DNA of 64,000 bases from Caecitellus pseudoparvulus (taxonomy: Eukaryota > Bigyra: Bicosoecida). Under the pieces are notes generated by a model. It did not search any database and was not told the origin of the DNA. It saw only the letters and a program-made list of their open reading frames with translations. The DNA is taken from NCBI GenBank assembly GCA_965644315.1, contig CBFFRQ010000039.1:124001-188000 (forward strand), in the 5' to 3' direction. Position 1 is the stretch's first letter. Each line of letters begins with the position of its first letter. Positions 39,101-50,800 of this stretch are shown here, piece by piece. The position numbers were made by a program, and so were the translations under genes.

Positions 39101-42100
39101 TCCAGCTCGGTGACGAACATTTCCGGCTACGGGGTGCTGTTGTCGGCGGTTCTGGTACCGTTTTTATTCCTGCTTGCGGCAGCTTTCTTTTCCGCAGCAG
39201 AGACCAACTTTGCAGACCCCAGCAACTTCTCCAAGGCTGTTTTCGTCTTTGTAAACCTGCTGGTCGTTGCCATGGCAGTGGCGGGCGTGGTGGTGGCGGG
39301 CCAGCCAACGGCAGTGGGAGCGGCCCTTGCCGTGTACCTCGTGTTCTTGGTTGCGCTGGTGTTCTACATGCGCTTCAAGTCCAATGGCGATCACATGCCA
39401 CGCAGATGGGCTATGGCCGGCAATGCCCTTCTGTGCTGCGTGCTGGTGGCCGGCATTGCTCTGACTGTCGTCAGTGTCGTGGTGTGGGACAGCAAGGCAG
39501 CTGCCATGGCGTGGTTCTCGGCCACCTTCCTCACCATGACCATCGTTGGCCTGGTGGTGTCTCTTTCTACATTCCAGCGTCACAGGGTGTTCATGGCGGA
39601 CGTCGCCGGATCGGGCACCTCGCTCAGCATCCAGCACGCTGACACGTTCCTGGGCGCCGGCGCCGCCCTCCTCCCTTCCACCACTGCCTTCCCCTTGCTT
39701 GTGTCCTCCTCTGCCTCTGGCAGTGCATCCAAGCTGCATGCGAGCGGGAATATGGCTGGGTACATTTTCCTGGCGTCAGTGACAGGCATCGCCGCTTGGG
39801 CCATGGGCCTGACGGTGTTTCTGTCCCCCATCTACGTCGGGCTCATCCTCCTGGTCATCACCAAGGTGTTCTCGATCATGTTCCTGCTGGACATTGTGCG
39901 CCGGCATCAGGCGCGCGTCAGGTCTGCCCTGCAGCACCTCGTCTCGGCTCGCGTGTCACGACTGGCTGGCGGCAAGAGCGCGTACACCACGCCCACTCTG
40001 CAAGATGCTTCAGATGACGCAGCCGCCGTGCAGCAGTCCCTGGCACTGCACATTCCGACTCCCCAGGAGGGCGGTGAAGACAGGACACTTGGTGCCGTTC
40101 ACGCTGCCCTGCTCAAGGCTGTAGCAGCAGCTTCGGCCAGCACCGATGCAGGCGTCTCGACAGTGTTGGCAGGCGACGTGGCTGCGCTGCTGTCCCCCCG
40201 TCGCGGAGGCACAGCCTGGGAGGACCCGGAGGCCGGTCCAGATGCCGCCACTCGCAACTTCGTCTGGCTGCTGGGCGTTGCGGCTGAGGTGGAAAGTGCT
40301 GGGGCACGCGCTGCACTGCTGGAGCGCAAGGTGCAAGCCGCCCTGCAGGCCCTGTCCTACGGCGCCCTGTGCTGCGCATGCTGCTGTTCTGGCCGCAGCC
40401 GGAACACGATTGCGCCGCATGCAGCTGCGCCTGCTTCTGCCGGGTCCTGGACAACCTCTACTGCCGCCGCCACAGCCCCGGAAGGGGAGCCCACTGCAGT
40501 GGTGCCCGAGAAGAAGGGTGAACGAGCACAATCCCCAGGTGCACCTGCCACAGATGCAGCTGGGCCCGCACCAGGGAGCAGCGAGGACGAGTCCACCGGC
40601 ACAGCGTATGCCGACTCCCAAGCCGGCCTGCGTGCGCTGTATGTGGCGCAGCTGGAGACTGAGCGGCGGGCGTCGGGGGCACAGCGGCAGTGGCATCATG
40701 TGGAGGCGCACGTTGCCCATGTTCTGTTCACTGAGGGCGTCTCCGCCGCGAAGCGACAGACGCGGGATTGGCGCGCAGTGTTGGAGTGGGTGTCGCGAGC
40801 AGACCTGGCCCACCTCACGCCCCACGTGCAGCATGGGGCCACCATCGCCACATTGCGTGCGACATGGATCGACTTGACAGGCATTCGGCCCGACTACCAC
40901 AGTCAGCCCATGACGCTCACTGCCATGTCTCGACAGGACACCCAGAAAGCCTTTGACGCCATCACATCCCACCCGACCCCCGTACCCCCCGTCGCGGCAG
41001 TCACGCTGCAGCGCCTGTCAGCTTTCCTCAGTGCGAGCCTGGGCGCCGCTGGCCAGGCCATGGCAGACGACGCAGCTGAGCTGCAGCGAGCGTACCTTCG
41101 TCAGAACGCACAGACAGAAGCCACGGCTCAGGCCCGTTCTGCTGCTGCGTTGCAGGCTGCTGCCGGGCGAGTGGGAGCGGGAAGGGGCCAAACCCCCTCC
41201 ACACCGCGCCGGCCAGTGGAGGCCAAGCCCGTCGGCGGATGGGCTGTGGCGGACAGTGTCGTGCCTGCGCCGCAGGGTGACGAGCAGCCTGCCCCCGGCT
41301 GGCTGTGGGGCGGTGGGGATGACGCAGAGGCAGACGAGCCGACCCCCTCAGCCGGAGATAAACCAGGGCCAGTGCCGGGTGCAGCTGCGTCGCCCCCTCC
41401 AGCAGCTGCTGCGGGGGCCGGAGCTGGGGGGTGGACAGCGTCACCCGAGGGAGCCGACACTGACTTCATAGACTATGCTGCCATCCGTGGAGATGGGAGC
41501 GAGGCGGTGGATGAAGAGGCCCTGGCACTGGTCATGGCGCAGCTGCGGGAGATCGAGGCGGCCTTCAAGGAGACGGGCGAGGCGTGGACTGACCCAGACT
41601 TCGGCGGGCCTGACAGCCTTGGGCCCAACATCCGCACGACAGTGCAGAAGGAGTGGCTGCGGCCCGCCCAGTACTCCCCCTCCCCCACACTCTTTGAGGG
41701 CTCCTGCTCGCCAGAGGATGGGGAGCAGGGTGCACTGGGAGACTGCTACTTGCTGACGTCGGCAGCCATCGTCGCGCACGACCCCAACTCGCGCATTGAA
41801 GACATTCTGATCGCACCACGACCGCAGTTTGCTGGTGCAGGGGTATTCGTCGTGCGCCTCTTCAAGAACAGCAAGTGGACGCCGATCCTGGTGGATGACC
41901 GCTTGCCCTGCCGGGAAGGGTGTTTTTACCTTGCCAAGAAGCCTGCCAAGCTGTACGCGGGGAACCACTCCGACCCTGACCGCAAGGGCCGAACTCGGTA
42001 TGCCCTGCCGGCCTTTGCGCGCAGCCGGAGTCGGTGTGAGCTGTGGCCCAGCATCCTGGAGAAGGCGTATGCGAAGCACGCCGGCTCCTATTCAGCTATC

Positions 42101-43090
42101 GCCGGCGGGCTGGTGCACTCTGCCCTGGTTGACCTAACGGGTGGCTTTGGCGACTGGGTCAACATGAAAGACCCAGCTGTGGCACAAGACATTGAATCTG
42201 GCGCCCTGTGGAGCAACTTGTTGTCCTGGAGCAGCAGCGGCTTCCTGCTGGGCTGTGGCTCCAATGCCGGCTCGGACAACAAGACGTCCCCCCTCGGCAT
42301 CGTGCAAGGGCACGCGTACGCCATCATGGACTGCAAGGAATTCTCGGACTCTGCGGGGCAGCACCGCCTGCTGCAACTCGTGAACCCGTGGGCAAAGGGC
42401 GAGTGGAAGGGTGCGTGGAGTGACGTGGACACTGCCAGCTGGTCCAAGAAAGCCAAGCGCCTGCTGAACTACGACCCCGCCACCGCTGACGACGACGACG
42501 GCGAGTTCTGGATGTCGTTTGAGGACTTCGTGCGTGAATTCCGCAATGTGTACCTTGTGCGCCGGTTCGCGGCAGTGGGTGGCCCGCCGCGGGGAGTCAC
42601 CGAGGAACCCTGGTACAAGTACCAAGTTCGAGGGCGGTGGGAAGGGGAGGCAGCTGGCGGCTGCACCAACTTTGCCGACACGTGCTGGCGCAGCCCCCAG
42701 TTCCTGGTCAAGCCGTCGGCTCCCTCGGCCCTGTTCGTGTCACTTTCACAGTCTGTGCCCGCTGGAGCTGCGCCTGTGCCCATTGGGATGAAACTGCTGG
42801 ACAATGGCGAGAAACGGGCCAAATTCGTGTATGCTGGGGAGGTGGCGGCCCAAGCTGCCTATTCCCCGGTGCAAGAAGTAACTTTCGAAGCTTCCGTGGA
42901 GCCAGCGTCGGGGGGCAAGGCCTTCGTCCTGTTTGTGTCCACATTCAACCCAGGGGAGGAGCGAGACTTCACGTTGACCGTCTTCTCGCGCAAGCGCTTG
43001 GAGGGCACTGTGCCGGCTCAGGCGGGGTCTGGCAGCGCGGTGTTCGGTTCCCTGCAAGCACTGGACTCGAGCACCCCTCACAACGGGTAA
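36130..43090 (+). CDS. Large transmembrane calpain (DEK1-like)
   Basis: Two exons, 36130-36392 and 36634-43090, give 2239 residues; the 241-bp intron (GTGAGT..CCACAG) splits a transmembrane segment and restores VAVLAGWVIAVLVLVKP. About twenty hydrophobic spans fill residues 20-1270, interrupted by an acidic cytosolic loop near nt 38380-38720 (DSDDSDSDMEVFVEE). A linker with coiled and Ala/Pro-rich parts leads to the cysteine protease core: LFEGSCSPEDGEQGALGDCYLLT (shown in part) with Cys1792, QGHAYAIMD with His1981 and LVNPWA with Asn2005, so the triad is intact. A C-terminal C2-like beta-sandwich follows (FVLFVSTFNPGEERDFTLTV). This order, and a length close to plant DEK1 (about 2160), identify a TML-calpain. 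Such enzymes are Ca2+-regulated membrane proteases with roles in cell-fate and wall or surface signalling in plants; the protist role is unknown. Confidence 0.92.
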
Positions 43091-43148
43091 AGGAAATGCA
43101 ATTCCGAAGTGCAAATTCCGTTCACGTGGCCCGTTGTCTGTGGGCAGG

Positions 43149-44679
43149 TCAACTACGGTCCGAAGTTGCGCTGGGAGGCCTGTCACAGAACAAGTCAGCT
43201 CCCTCCCATGTGTGCCGCATGATCGCGTCAGTACGTTCGTCTGCTAACTGCCGACGCCAGGCCCATTTGGCTGCTTGCTCAGGCGGCGCGTCCGCCAATT
43301 TCGCTTGCAGCGCGTGCCAGCCGTCGTCGTTCAAAGTGCCTCGGTTCGCCATTTCACGAATGCGGCGGGCCAAGTGCACAGCTCGGCAGCACTGGGCATC
43401 ACTCGCGGCTCGCACCGCCTGCACTGCCGCCTGAATCTCACAGCGGGACACGCGTTCTGCATCGGCGTCATTTATAGCACGCTGCAGTAATTGTCGAGCT
43501 GCACAGCCAGTCATCCCGCTGCCTCCGTCGCTGGGTGGGATGCAGCCGCAAAGGGATAGCATGTCACGCTGCACCTGAGCCATTAGGTGAGGTAAGGGGG
43601 GGTACTGCACTCCCAGAAGTGTAAGCCCCTTGGCAGGTGCCGTTTTGTACGGAATGGCGGCGCGTGAGGCGCCAGCAGCAAAGGCTTCCGCCACAGCCTC
43701 GGGTGTCGTGTGGCCCCGGCCGACCCACACAAGCAGCCCTGCGATGTTGCGCACCATGTTGTACAGGAAGGACGGGCCCGAGACCGTGATGTCCACGCGT
43801 GTGAGCTGCCCAGCCGCAGACAGGTGATCTCGTAGCGCATCCCTCACGATACTTGGATCACCTTCATCGTCGTGAAGCTGCAGCAACGGCGGCGTATATC
43901 CAGCTCTCCCTGCTTCAGTGGGTGGCGGCGGCGATGTGACCCGCATTTCCAAGCTCTCGATATCCTTGACTGGAGACAAGGACTGGCACCCTCTCGAACG
44001 CAGCACGGAACAGTCCTGTCTACCTCTCATGACCTGCAAAGCTCGTCTCATGGCGCCGGTGTCCAGCGGAGTGGGAAGGTGCCACGCAGTGTCGGCGTCA
44101 AGCAGTGGGCTCCCTGCACGTTGCACCCCGGGTACCGCAGGAAAATACATGCGGTAGTGGTACGCCTTGCGGATGCTGTCGAAACGAGCAGACAGGCCGT
44201 GGGGTACTGGGACTGCCTCGGACACCATGAGGGGCCAGCCTGCGTCGGCTGCGTGGGCGTTCAAGGCCGTGCATAGCGCCTTGGGCGCCATGGGAGGCAG
44301 GACATGACCAGCATGTCGATGTTGGCGCAGAAGATCAACGTGAAACGTCTGTATCATGGCAAGAAATCAGTGGCTCGGCAAATTAGAACTGTCGCCAGCG
44401 TTTCATGCGAAACGCACGTTCCCAATCGCATGCACTCCAGCATCGGTGCGTGAGCTTCCAGTCAAGTTTGCCACCTGGCCATAAGGGAACAACTTCTGAA
44501 AAAGCTGCTCAAGTGCACCAGCCACAGAAACAGCGCCTGGTCGTGCGTCCAGTTGCCTCTGTGTGGAGGTTCAGGATTCACTGGTTCTGCCCTGGGCAGA
44601 CGGTGCAAGCTGCGATACGCACCTGCCACCCGATGAAAGCAGATCCATGGTACTGCACCGTGCACAGGTACCTCTGCAT
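43149..44679 (-). CDS. TruA-type tRNA pseudouridine synthase
   Basis: Three exons, 44679-44623, 44558-44418 and 44348-43149, give 465 residues; introns of 64 and 69 bp both begin GTGCGT and are phase 0. Exon 1 supplies the conserved start YLCTVQYHGSAFIGWQ, exon 2 the catalytic loop SSRTDAGVHAIGN with Asp58, and exon 3 the rest (FDSIRKAYHYRMYFP for the conserved Arg/Tyr; SFLYNMVRNIAGLLVWVGRG for the C-terminal family motif). TruA/Pus1/Pus3 enzymes convert uridines to pseudouridine in tRNA, positions 38-40 for TruA and Pus3. An extra helical C-terminal region of about 150 residues follows the catalytic domain (from LMAQVQRDML), longer than bacterial TruA. It is convergent with the calpain gene, with stops 58 bp apart. 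Cytosolic or organellar location cannot be told. Confidence 0.9.
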
Positions 44680-44854
44680 CGTGCAACGACTCCTGTATTC
44701 GCACAACAACACGCATTGCGCTGCAAAACGGTACTCGTGAGGAAAACTTCATCGAATTCACCCGAGTTTGCATTTTTCACCGCAAAGTCTTCTGCTTCCT
44801 CGGCACCCTGCAGTCTTGGGCGTGAGTGTGCGAGTCTAGTCATGGTGTGGCATG

Positions 44855-47800
44855 CTACTGCATCTCTTGCAGTGCCAGGGACACCTCACGCCGCACGGCG
44901 TCCGCCTCGGCCAGCTCTCGGCGCAGAGAGCGGGTCACCTGCTCCAGCTCCACCACCGTCATATCGTCCTCCCTGGCGAGGGCTGCAGCTTCTTGTCCGC
45001 GCCAGGTATGAGCCCAGCTCGGTCGGTGCTCCTTACGCGTCGCGTGGGGTGCTCCTTCAAGCCCCACACCCTCCACCTCATCGGGCGGCAGCTCAAGAGG
45101 AGGCGCGCCCTCGGAAGCCTCACTGTCACTGCGTGGAGTGAAAGGCTCCACAGCATCTCCAGCTTGCGTGCCGGATGTTTCGCCGCCCAGCTCTGCGCCA
45201 TGGGCCAACACATCGGCTTTTCCCTCTGGCACGCCTTCTCCGGCTAGTGCCTCAGGCAGTGAGCCAGCCTCAGGCTCCCTGCCACGCCGACGCATTCTGC
45301 TGCGTTTCTGCTGCGCCACCCAGAAGTGGTCTTTGACCTTTGCTTGGAAGTTCGGCGGAGCCCGGCGGAGGCCCGGCAGTGCTTCTTCTGCCCGGACCCC
45401 GTCGTGGTAGTACGGCGAGTCATGAGGCAGCCCGCCATGGTTGGCGGCGGCTCGCAGTCGCAGGCGGTCGTGCCGCAACACCCGAGGTGACATGTCACCC
45501 ACCTGTCCAACCCGGCCGCCTCCTGAGTACCCAGGGTACAAAGAAAGGGGCAGCGTGGACGGGTCTCGCTGGTCCGAGGCCGGTGCCGCCTCAGCCTCAG
45601 CTTGCACCTCTGGAGCTGTGCTCTCGCCAGCGCTGACTGCTGCCGCCGATTGTGCCCAGGCAACTCGTGACATGCGGCGCCGGTGCTGGGGTTTGGCGGG
45701 CGACGCCGCGCGAGGTGGCGCGTCAGTGCCTGTCCCCTGCTGTGACTCCGACTGCGCTCGCTGGCGCACGATGTCGTCCAAATCGCCAGCCTCTGCAGTG
45801 GCGTTGAGGCGGGCGATGTGGGCGTCGAAGGCGGCACCTCGGCGTGCCTTGTCGCTCCGACCGCCTCTTCCCGTGCGACTGGTGCCAGACGTGCGCAGAG
45901 TGAAGGCAGAGGAGGCACGCCCAGACGTGCGACCTGTACGGCGCGACCTCGCATCGCTAGTATCCCTTCGAACCGTGGAGGCACGGCCCGTGCTGTGTGA
46001 CCGCATCGTGCGACCTGACACACTGTGGGCATCCGATTTGCGGCCCGATCGCACGTCGGCTGAGACTTGGGCCGCGCGCCCACCCCTACCAGCTGCACCA
46101 GCAGTGATGTCTTCGACGCTGGGCTCGGCAGCACCAAATACAGCATTGGCCGACCGCGAAAGGAAACTCTTGCGCCCCCGTTGCTTGACTGCGCGAGCTT
46201 CGGCGGCCTGTTCCCGTGCAGATTGCCGCTCGCGCATGGCAACCTGAAACTCCAGCTCATCCAGCGCGTCAGCTTGAGCAGTGCTGCTCCGGTGTGACCC
46301 CTTCCTTCCGTGTCGGGTTGAGCTGCGTGTACTGGTCGCACCAATTGACATGCCTCGTGCTGAGAGGAACTCGCCAGCGGCATTGCGCTGATTCCGCACC
46401 GCAGACGCGGCGGTAGGCGCCATATACCCACCCACCACACGAGAGCGACCCCATTGAATGGTGCTTGGGCTGCCACCTCCCACAGAAGCAGCATCGACTT
46501 CGTGGACACCGCCGTCTTGCGTGCGGATTTTGATGCTTTGGCGTCGCCTGTGCCGTGGTCCACTGCTGACGCTGGCAGCGCTGCTGGCAGTTTGCTGTGC
46601 CTGGGCACCTGAAAACACGGACACACGCCGCCCAGATACACTGCGCAGTGCAGGCGAGGCTGCGCCTGCGTGGGGCGAGTTTGCGTCGTGCCCAGACTCT
46701 GCTGCCACCACTGAGCTGTTGGACGAGGTGAGGAGCATTGCAGCGATGGACTGGCGGCGAGAGGACGTGGGGGGCGCTCCTGGAGTCGGCTCCGGACTCA
46801 TACCCCCCGGACTGGCTGGCGTCGGGCTTGCCAGTGCCTGCGCCGACTTCCGAAGCACCGCCATGGAGGCACGGCGGACGGCAGCTGAACCCCGCAGGCG
46901 AATTTGCGGCGTGGGCAACGTGCTGGTGACGACCGAGGCAGGGTCGTGCTGACCGGCTGCCCCTGCATCTGTGATGTGCACATGGTCGTCAGCCCCCTCC
47001 GCGAGCGACACATGCCCTGTGTCGTACAGCCCCCCCGTGCCGCCGCCAATGCGACGAGCAGCTGCAGCCTCGGCGGCGCCATGGCTTCTGGTCCCAGCAT
47101 GGGGCGTGGAGGATGCAGGCTGTACCCCCCCTTGCACTCCTCGCATGGTGCGGCCGAGCGCCTCAGGGTCCTCCACGTCAGGTAGTGGGATGGGCACTGT
47201 CAAGCCATGGCCAGCGGCGATGCGGCGCCAAGCGAGGTACCCAGGGGAAGGCTCAAACGTGGCACCTCCAGGCCCATGCTGCACTAGGTGGCGCCCAACA
47301 GAGGCTGCCCGACGGGCATCGGCCCGCTGCTGTGACTCGCGCAGCTGGGACGCTGCTGACGTGCTGCCACCTGCTGCTCGACGCAGACTCCGAGGCAGCG
47401 ACCTAGATCGCCCGCTGACGCTGGAGCCTGCCGTTCGCAGCAGTGCAGCAGGGTCTTTGATCAGCGCGGCCGAGTGCCTGGCCTGCGCCGCTGCGCGTTG
47501 AACGGTGGCAGCAAGCGTTTCCGAAGGGGCATTGTCATCCAAACCCCTGTCACGGGACACAATGATCAGGCCAGAGTGCACACCAGGTCGTGTTGTCTTG
47601 AACACGTCATCTTTGGTGGAGTGCATGACAAGTACATCCTCTGCTGACGGTGTCGGAAGGGGAGTAGCGATGTCATGAGGGGCGGTGGCGGCAAGTTCAG
47701 CAGCACGGGCAGACAGCTCTCCATCTGGGCCCTCGGCCTTGGAGTCATACAGATGAAACGTGCCTGCCATATCGGCATGGGTGAACATTTTCCGCTTCTT

Positions 47801-50800
47801 GTCTGCGTGAGCACTGTACGTGCCACGCCGACTGCGCAGGCGACTGGCCGAGTGTGCGCTCAACCCTGTGGACTTGGAAGCAGCATACAGCGCTTCTAAC
47901 GAGACGTCCGCGTCAGATTCCTTCAGCGATCGACTGAGCGCTGCTGCGCGTGAATAATCCTCAGCAACGCGCGCTGCATCTGTTGCCGTCGTTGCACAAC
48001 GGTCTGGGAGGGCTTCCTGCACCTTCTGTCCAGTCAGAGGCTGCAACGCACCAGCGGTTTGCAGTTCCTCTTGCAGCGTGTCAACTTTGCCCAGCAGTTG
48101 AGGTGTCAGCGAAAGCGAGGAAGGGTCCGCACTGGCCCCGCCTTTGTATAACACAGCGGCGCCAGCGAGTGGCGCTGTGGACACATGGGCTAGTGCAGAC
48201 ACCAGGCGTGCCCGCTGCCGCCAAGCGTCAAGGAGTCGAAGGTTAAACACATGTCCCGCGGAAGCGACACGCCCCAGCCACGCCACGCGAGCGTGGAGAG
48301 GCAGTCCCACCATGTCCTGCATGGCCCACACTCGGTCCATGAGGTCCTGTACCTTCAGTAACGCCTCATCTGTAACCTGCGGGGCAGACGCCAGCAGCAC
48401 TGGAACAGGGTGTGTGTACAGCGCCTCGCCAGCTCCACGGTACGCATTTCGCCCTGAGGCAGCGAGAATGTACCGGTTTGTCCCAGAGGCACCTGTGCTG
48501 CCGGCACGCTTTGCAAGGTACGTCTGGTGAGCAGCTGGCGTGTTTGCCCCGCCACAACTGGCGCTGTCGCTTGTTGCGTCCAGCGTAGTCTCCTGGCTCG
48601 CAAGTGACGGCAGCAGGCTCTCCCAGTGCACTCGGTGGCCCCCTTTCCAGGCTGTAATAGCCGTGCGAAGGGCGCCACATTGATCTCGCCGCAGATCCCG
48701 CATGGTACGCACTCGCAGCACTTGCGCCTTCAGTGCGGCAAGCGCAGCCGCCGCCGCTTTCTCCGCATCCTTGGACACGCGCCCTAGCCATGCAGATACC
48801 TCCTCATCCTGCTCACGCATCGTGTCAGTTGCCCACTTGCGAATGTCCTGCAGCATGTCCTTGTGGTCTGGCTCACCGTGAGCCTTGGCGGCCGCAGCAA
48901 CTGCCGCTTTGTGGCGGTCCAGTACAGACTGAACACCTGCGTCGATCGCCTGCTGCACTGCATGCGGGCTGCTCAGAATGCGGTGCAGGCGCTGCACCCG
49001 CTCCCGTGCTTGAACGACCTCCTGCGGCAGAGCTGCCTCCCATGCAGCCTCTCGCTGCGTTTTGCGCTGCTGTGCATCCCGAAGTTGTCCCTTAACGGAG
49101 GCGATGCGTCGCTTCAGAGCATCAAAGTCTGATTGCTGCTCGGTGACAGCGCGCTTGAGCGACTCGTTGCGGGCCTGCGCGGACATCGTCGTGCGCCGCA
49201 CAGTGGAAGTCGCCCTTCCCCTCACACTGCCCGGCTCACTCGCAGCTGCAGTGCTGTAGCCGCGGGTGCGCTGGGACGCGACACTGCCGCCCTCCAAGAC
49301 GCTGTCAACATCCACTTCCTCGCTGACAACGGCGGTGCCGTCATGCACCATGAAAGTTGGCACGGCATGAAGCAGCTCCAGCTGTTCGAGGACTTCTGCG
49401 GTGCACTGTGCAACAACATCGAGGTACACTGTGGCAGGGTTTGTCTTTGCTAGCTCCGCTCGTTGAACGGCATCTGCTGCTGCCGACGCGCTATGTTTCG
49501 CAGTGGCTGCAGCTTGCTCTGCCCGCCGAATGCGGCTGGCCCTGCCAGACGCTTCCGTGTCATGCCCACCTGACATGGTGGTTGTACTATCACTGTCAGA
49601 GCTTTGATGGCCTTTGTCGACTGCCTGCTGGGCGTCAGCTGCGACGGCCGCGTCGAGCTGTGCGCGAGCCGTGGCTTCTTGCTCAGCTCGGAGAAGCGCC
49701 AAGGAGAACGATGCAGGGTCCAGAGCCAGCACTTCTTGTGCCATGGGGTGCACGACAATACCCATTCGACGAGCAAGGCCCATGACCCGTTTGAGTTGTG
49801 CCCTGGCCAGAGAAACTTCCTTTTCGTGGCGCCGAACCCCCGCACGCTGGCTTGTCTTGCGCAGCACGCCCAAACGCCGCTTCTTTTCGGCAACTGCCTG
49901 TGCGAGTTTGCGCTCCTCTGACAGGCGCATGGCGCGCAGCTTGCTCTTTGACGTTTCAGCCAGGACAGAGGACAAACGAATGGGCCCTGGGGTCTCAAGC
50001 TTCGCAGCAGGAGGTGGCTGCCCTAAGAGCTCCCGCTCTGAAGGCTGCTCCGGGGCTTGGGCAGCAGTACGCCCCATCAGCATGGACAGACGACGACTTG
50101 TGGGAGTGGGACGGCTGACGCCACTGGCCGGTAACGCTGAAAAGCGTTTGGGCTTCTCGGCGAGTGTCAGGGGTGGCGCCTGTGGGGGTGTAGGTGGACT
50201 GGGGGGCGGCAGCACATACTTGCTGGTGGCCGCACCAGCCAGCGTGTCGCCCAAAGCCCCCTTCACCTCGTTCAACTGCAGCATTCTCCCCACAGATGGG
50301 CTCTTGATGACCACAGCCTTCTCTGAGTGGGGCGTGTGCGTCACAGTCGCCTGCTTGCGGGCTGGCTGCTCAATGCGGTAGAGGAACTCCAGCAGCTGCT
50401 TGCGCCTCAGTTCCTCGGGCGTCAGCTTTGGGCGGCCAAATATCGACTCCTTCAGACCTGCCTCAGGCGCGGGGGGTTTGTACGTGGCAGTGATGTGCTG
50501 CACCTTTGCATCAAAAGCGGCCGCTGCCGCAGACTGTCCTTGCGCTCCACCGTCACGCAGCCGAGCGGGGACTTCGCCGGGTTGCACAGCCTTCCAGCCA
50601 CCTCCAGGCGTCTCTCCACCCACCCAGTAGATCCCTGTGGGATCCACACCACCTCGCAAGGAAGCTGTCGTGCCAGGTGATGTGGCCCAGGCCTGCAGCA
50701 GGCGTGCTGAGGGGCTGCCGGGGGTTGCACTGCCTTTGTCGACTTTGGCAGCATGTGGGTCGATTTTGCCAGTGGGTGACGGACGCCCACTAGTCATTCG

